Assembly: GCA_002721895.1 (NCBI GenBank)
Contig: PBLV01000067.1
Location: forward strand, 1 to 64,000
Direction: 5' to 3'
From: Verrucomicrobiales bacterium
GTDB lineage: Bacteria > Verrucomicrobiota > Verrucomicrobiae > Limisphaerales > UBA1100
Length of the DNA stretch: 64,000 nucleotides
Below, in pieces: positions 62,075 through 64,000 of this stretch. How positions within the stretch are numbered: position 1 is the first letter of the stretch; each line of letters opens with the position of its first letter. The notes under the pieces are model-generated. The model did not search any database, had not been told where the DNA came from, and saw only the letters and a list, made by a program, of their open reading frames with translations. The position numbers and the translations under genes were made by a program.

Positions 62075-63426
62075 TCGCCTTTGACTTCGGTTTCCTCAAC
62101 CAGCTTTTTGGCGGCGGCGTTGACCAATTCCTCCACGTTGGGTTTCCAGCGATCGGCGGGAAGGCCGTAGACGGCCATGGAGGTGTGCCCTTCGTAGCCG
62201 CCTTCCTGCAGGACGCGAAAGGTGGGGATGTAAGCCATCACATCATTGGCGTAACTGGTGACCCAGGTGCGGGCGCCGAATTGTTTTTTGAATTGCAGCG
62301 AATAATCCACAACCACTTCGCCGCCCATGCTCAGCCAAAGCAGGTTGCCCACACGCCAGCATTGCATGGGGTAGGGGTAGGTTTTGGGGAGGTTGCCGGT
62401 GGTCTTCAGCTTGATCATGCGGGCAGCCCAACGGCCGCGGTAGCTTTTCGTATTTTTGGCGGCCGCGGCGAGGCCTTCATCCGTAGGCAACGCGCCGTAT
62501 TCGAGCGGCACGGTTTGGAGGCGCGTGGTGAGGGTGGGGTGGAGCGTTTGCATTTTTTGCAGGAGCACCTCCTCCACGGCGGCGGCGAGCATGTTGCCGT
62601 AGCGTTCGGCTTGGTACACTTGCCGGCGGGGCAGGGGGTTGATGTCTGCTCCGCAGCCTGGACTGAATAGGGCCAGGGCACCGGTATGACTTTTCTCCAG
62701 GGCGATTTGCGAAAAGCCGGAGTAGTCGCCGCTGAACTGATAAAAGCTGAGCACGGTGCTGTGGCATGCATAGCCGAAAACGACGGCCTTGAGTTGGAGT
62801 CCCTTGTAAACGGCCAGCACGGGCACGTCGTGGTCGAAGGGGCCTTTCAAGGTGGCGCCCTCGGATCGGAGTTGGGGGATTTGGCTCTCACGGTTTTCGC
62901 GGCGATTCACGCCAAAGCGACTGATGCCGTTGCCATGCTTGAGGATCACGGGCTCGAGTTTTTTGAGCGCCTCGCCGGTGATACGCACGATCTCGTTTTC
63001 GAGACGCGCGGAATACTCCTCGATCCGCTTGATGCGCGCATCGTCGAGCGGGTAAATGTCGTATAAGCCGCCGCGTAAAACCGGTCCGGTGTGCGTGTGC
63101 GAGGCGTTGAGCATGATTTGGTCTGCGTCCATGTTGTGCGCCTTTTTCAGCCGCGTTTTGAGGGTGGCATAAATGCCGCGTGTCATGCCGAGGGTATCGG
63201 TGGCGATGATCACGGCGCGTTTGCCGTTGGCATCCTCAAGCGCCAGCGCCTTGGCCCAGAGCGGATGCAGCACGCCCTCGCTTTCCTTTGAGCGACCGCC
63301 GTAGCCGGCCATCCAGATGGGTTTCTTCGGCGTGATATCCGCCTTGGCGGTGCCGGCCTTCCACGTGGCGGCGGTGAGCGGAAGGGGAAGCAGCAGCAGG
63401 GCAAGGATCAGTCGCAGGGCGGTCAT
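62071..63426 (-). CDS. Secreted neutral/alkaline ceramidase-type hydrolase
   Basis: 451 residues from the ATG complementary to 63424-63426; signal peptide MTALRLILALLLLPLPLTAA. The frame continues upstream to 63453 but that would add only nine residues. Family motifs: GTAKADITPKKPIWMAGYGG near the mature start, VIIATDTLGMTRGIYATL, LNASHTHTGPVLRGG with the His residues of the zinc site, VFGYACHSTVLSFYQFSGDY, and FSPGCGADINPLPRRQVYQA. These match the N-terminal domain of neutral non-lysosomal ceramidases, widespread in PVC bacteria, where the substrate may not be ceramide. First gene of an operon with the rhodanese. Confidence 0.85.
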   Translation of the reverse strand: MTALRLILALLLLPLPLTAATWKAGTAKADITPKKPIWMAGYGGRSKESEGVLHPLWAKALALEDANGKRAVIIATDTLGMTRGIYATLKTRLKKAHNMDADQIMLNASHTHTGPVLRGGLYDIYPLDDARIKRIEEYSARLENEIVRITGEALKKLEPVILKHGNGISRFGVNRRENRESQIPQLRSEGATLKGPFDHDVPVLAVYKGLQLKAVVFGYACHSTVLSFYQFSGDYSGFSQIALEKSHTGALALFSPGCGADINPLPRRQVYQAERYGNMLAAAVEEVLLQKMQTLHPTLTTRLQTVPLEYGALPTDEGLAAAAKNTKSYRGRWAARMIKLKTTGNLPKTYPYPMQCWRVGNLLWLSMGGEVVVDYSLQFKKQFGARTWVTSYANDVMAYIPTFRVLQEGGYEGHTSMAVYGLPADRWKPNVEELVNAAAKKLVEETEVKGE

Positions 63427-63449
63427 GGGGGAAGGGTAAATTTCGTTTC

Positions 63450-63506
63450 CCAATTTTCAAGGACCAAGGCCGACGCATCCTTTGAGATTTGATAATTGAA
63501 AATTGG
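63450..63506. repeat. Inverted repeat between divergent genes
   Basis: CCAATTTTCAA (63450-63460) and TTGAAAATTGG (63496-63506) form a perfect 11-base inverted repeat with a 35-base spacer, between the ceramidase gene (minus) and the oxidoreductase (plus). The first arm is followed by CAAGGACCAA, which also occurs inverted in dispersed repeat copy 1. It may be an operator, a hairpin or a relic of the same repeat family. Confidence 0.55.
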
Positions 63507-63548
63507 CTGCGCTTCCGCCCATATTCGCTCACCGAATAACGGATCATC

Positions 63549-64000
63549 ATGGACAAGGTACGCATTGGCATTATTGGCATGGGCAACATGGGGCGGTTCC
63601 ATGCGAACGATCTGCTCGAGGGCAAGGTGGCGCGGGGCGAACTGACGGCGGTGGGCAGCACATCACCGCACAAGCTGGAGGAATATAAGGAAAAAGGGGT
63701 GCAGGTGTTCGGCAGTGGCGAGGAGATGATCGCCAGTGAGGCGATTGATGCGCTGCTGATTGCCACGCCGCATTACCAGCATACGAGCCTCGGCATTGCG
63801 GCGCTGGAGGCGGGTTTGCACATCATGGTGGAGAAACCGATTTCAGCCCATAAAGCGGATGCCGAGCGCTTGATTGCCGCGGCGGAGGCCCGGCCGGAAC
63901 TAAAGTTCGGCGGCATGTTCCAGCTGCGCGTGGAGCCGCGCTACCAAAAGATTCGTGAACTCGTGCAAGGCGGTGAACTGGGCGATTTGGTGCGGGTAAT
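63549..64000 (+). CDS. Gfo/Idh/MocA-family oxidoreductase, 3' end outside window
   Basis: An open frame of 150 codons begins at the ATG at 63549 and reaches the end of the window. MDKVRIGIIGMGNMGRFHAN is the NAD(P) dinucleotide-binding start (GxGxxG). It is followed by IDALLIATPHYQHTSLGIAA and GLHIMVEKPIS, the EKP motif of this family with the catalytic Lys, and GGMFQLRVEPRYQKIRELVQ. The family oxidises or reduces sugars, inositols and related compounds. Substrate and the C-terminal domain cannot be seen. Confidence 0.9.
   Translation, partial: MDKVRIGIIGMGNMGRFHANDLLEGKVARGELTAVGSTSPHKLEEYKEKGVQVFGSGEEMIASEAIDALLIATPHYQHTSLGIAALEAGLHIMVEKPISAHKADAERLIAAAEARPELKFGGMFQLRVEPRYQKIRELVQGGELGDLVRV

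Overview
The window looks like chromosomal DNA from a GC-rich member of the PVC group, most likely a Verrucomicrobiota species of the Pedosphaera/Limisphaerales type. The reasoning is lineage-marker content: several secreted c-type cytochrome proteins carrying DUF1549/DUF1553 or DUF1592-type domains, each followed by a Tat-exported DUF1501 or DUF1552 protein; two dehydrogenase/heme-binding proteins of the 'Pirellula/Verrucomicrobium' type; and a DUF3500 protein. No phage, integrase, transposase or CRISPR locus was seen. The taxonomic call is inference from gene content.

Layout. 1-6300: Gly/Pro-rich repeat proteins, a Sel1-repeat lipoprotein and a giant secreted protein with IPT/TIG-like repeats. 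6301-11713 (minus): two large secreted heme-binding propeller proteins. 11734-11809: tRNA-Thr. 11989-17753: a lipoprotein, a cytochrome/DUF1501 pair and sufT. 17854-17929: tRNA-Ala. 18095-20576: an FHA domain and a Ser/Thr kinase with a transmembrane helix and MORN-type repeats, probably one gene split by a frameshift in a run of seven G. 20592-26899: a fused hydantoinase/5-oxoprolinase, a PQQ-type propeller and a small secreted protein overlapped by a HExxH metalloprotease. 26976-33074: a TolB-propeller/M28 peptidase/PDZ protein, a metallophosphoesterase and a protease/transglutaminase chimera. 33126-45822: three more cytochrome plus Tat-protein pairs and a DUF3500 protein.

45819-49476 is a methionine-cycle locus: an ArsR-methyltransferase regulator divergent from metK-ahcY across a compact pair of face-to-face promoters. 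49527-56860 holds housekeeping genes: nagA-like, hisD-hisC, a NYN nuclease (minus), FmdB-like zinc ribbon, acylphosphatase, metallophosphoesterase, a family 9 glycosyltransferase and a secreted unknown. 57922-59952 (minus) is ilvB preceded by a leader peptide rich in Val codons and a terminator/antiterminator, which reads as a classical ribosome-mediated attenuator. 60044-64000: a TIM-barrel epimerase, a 470-base stretch without a convincing gene, a rhodanese, a ceramidase-type protein and the start of a Gfo/Idh/MocA oxidoreductase that runs off the end.

The most interesting signals are the ilvB attenuator, the FHA-kinase frameshift, a dispersed hairpin repeat present twice (one copy encodes the signal peptide of a protease, the other covers a stop codon), and the divergent metK/regulator promoter. 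All functional statements come from reading motifs; no database search was run.
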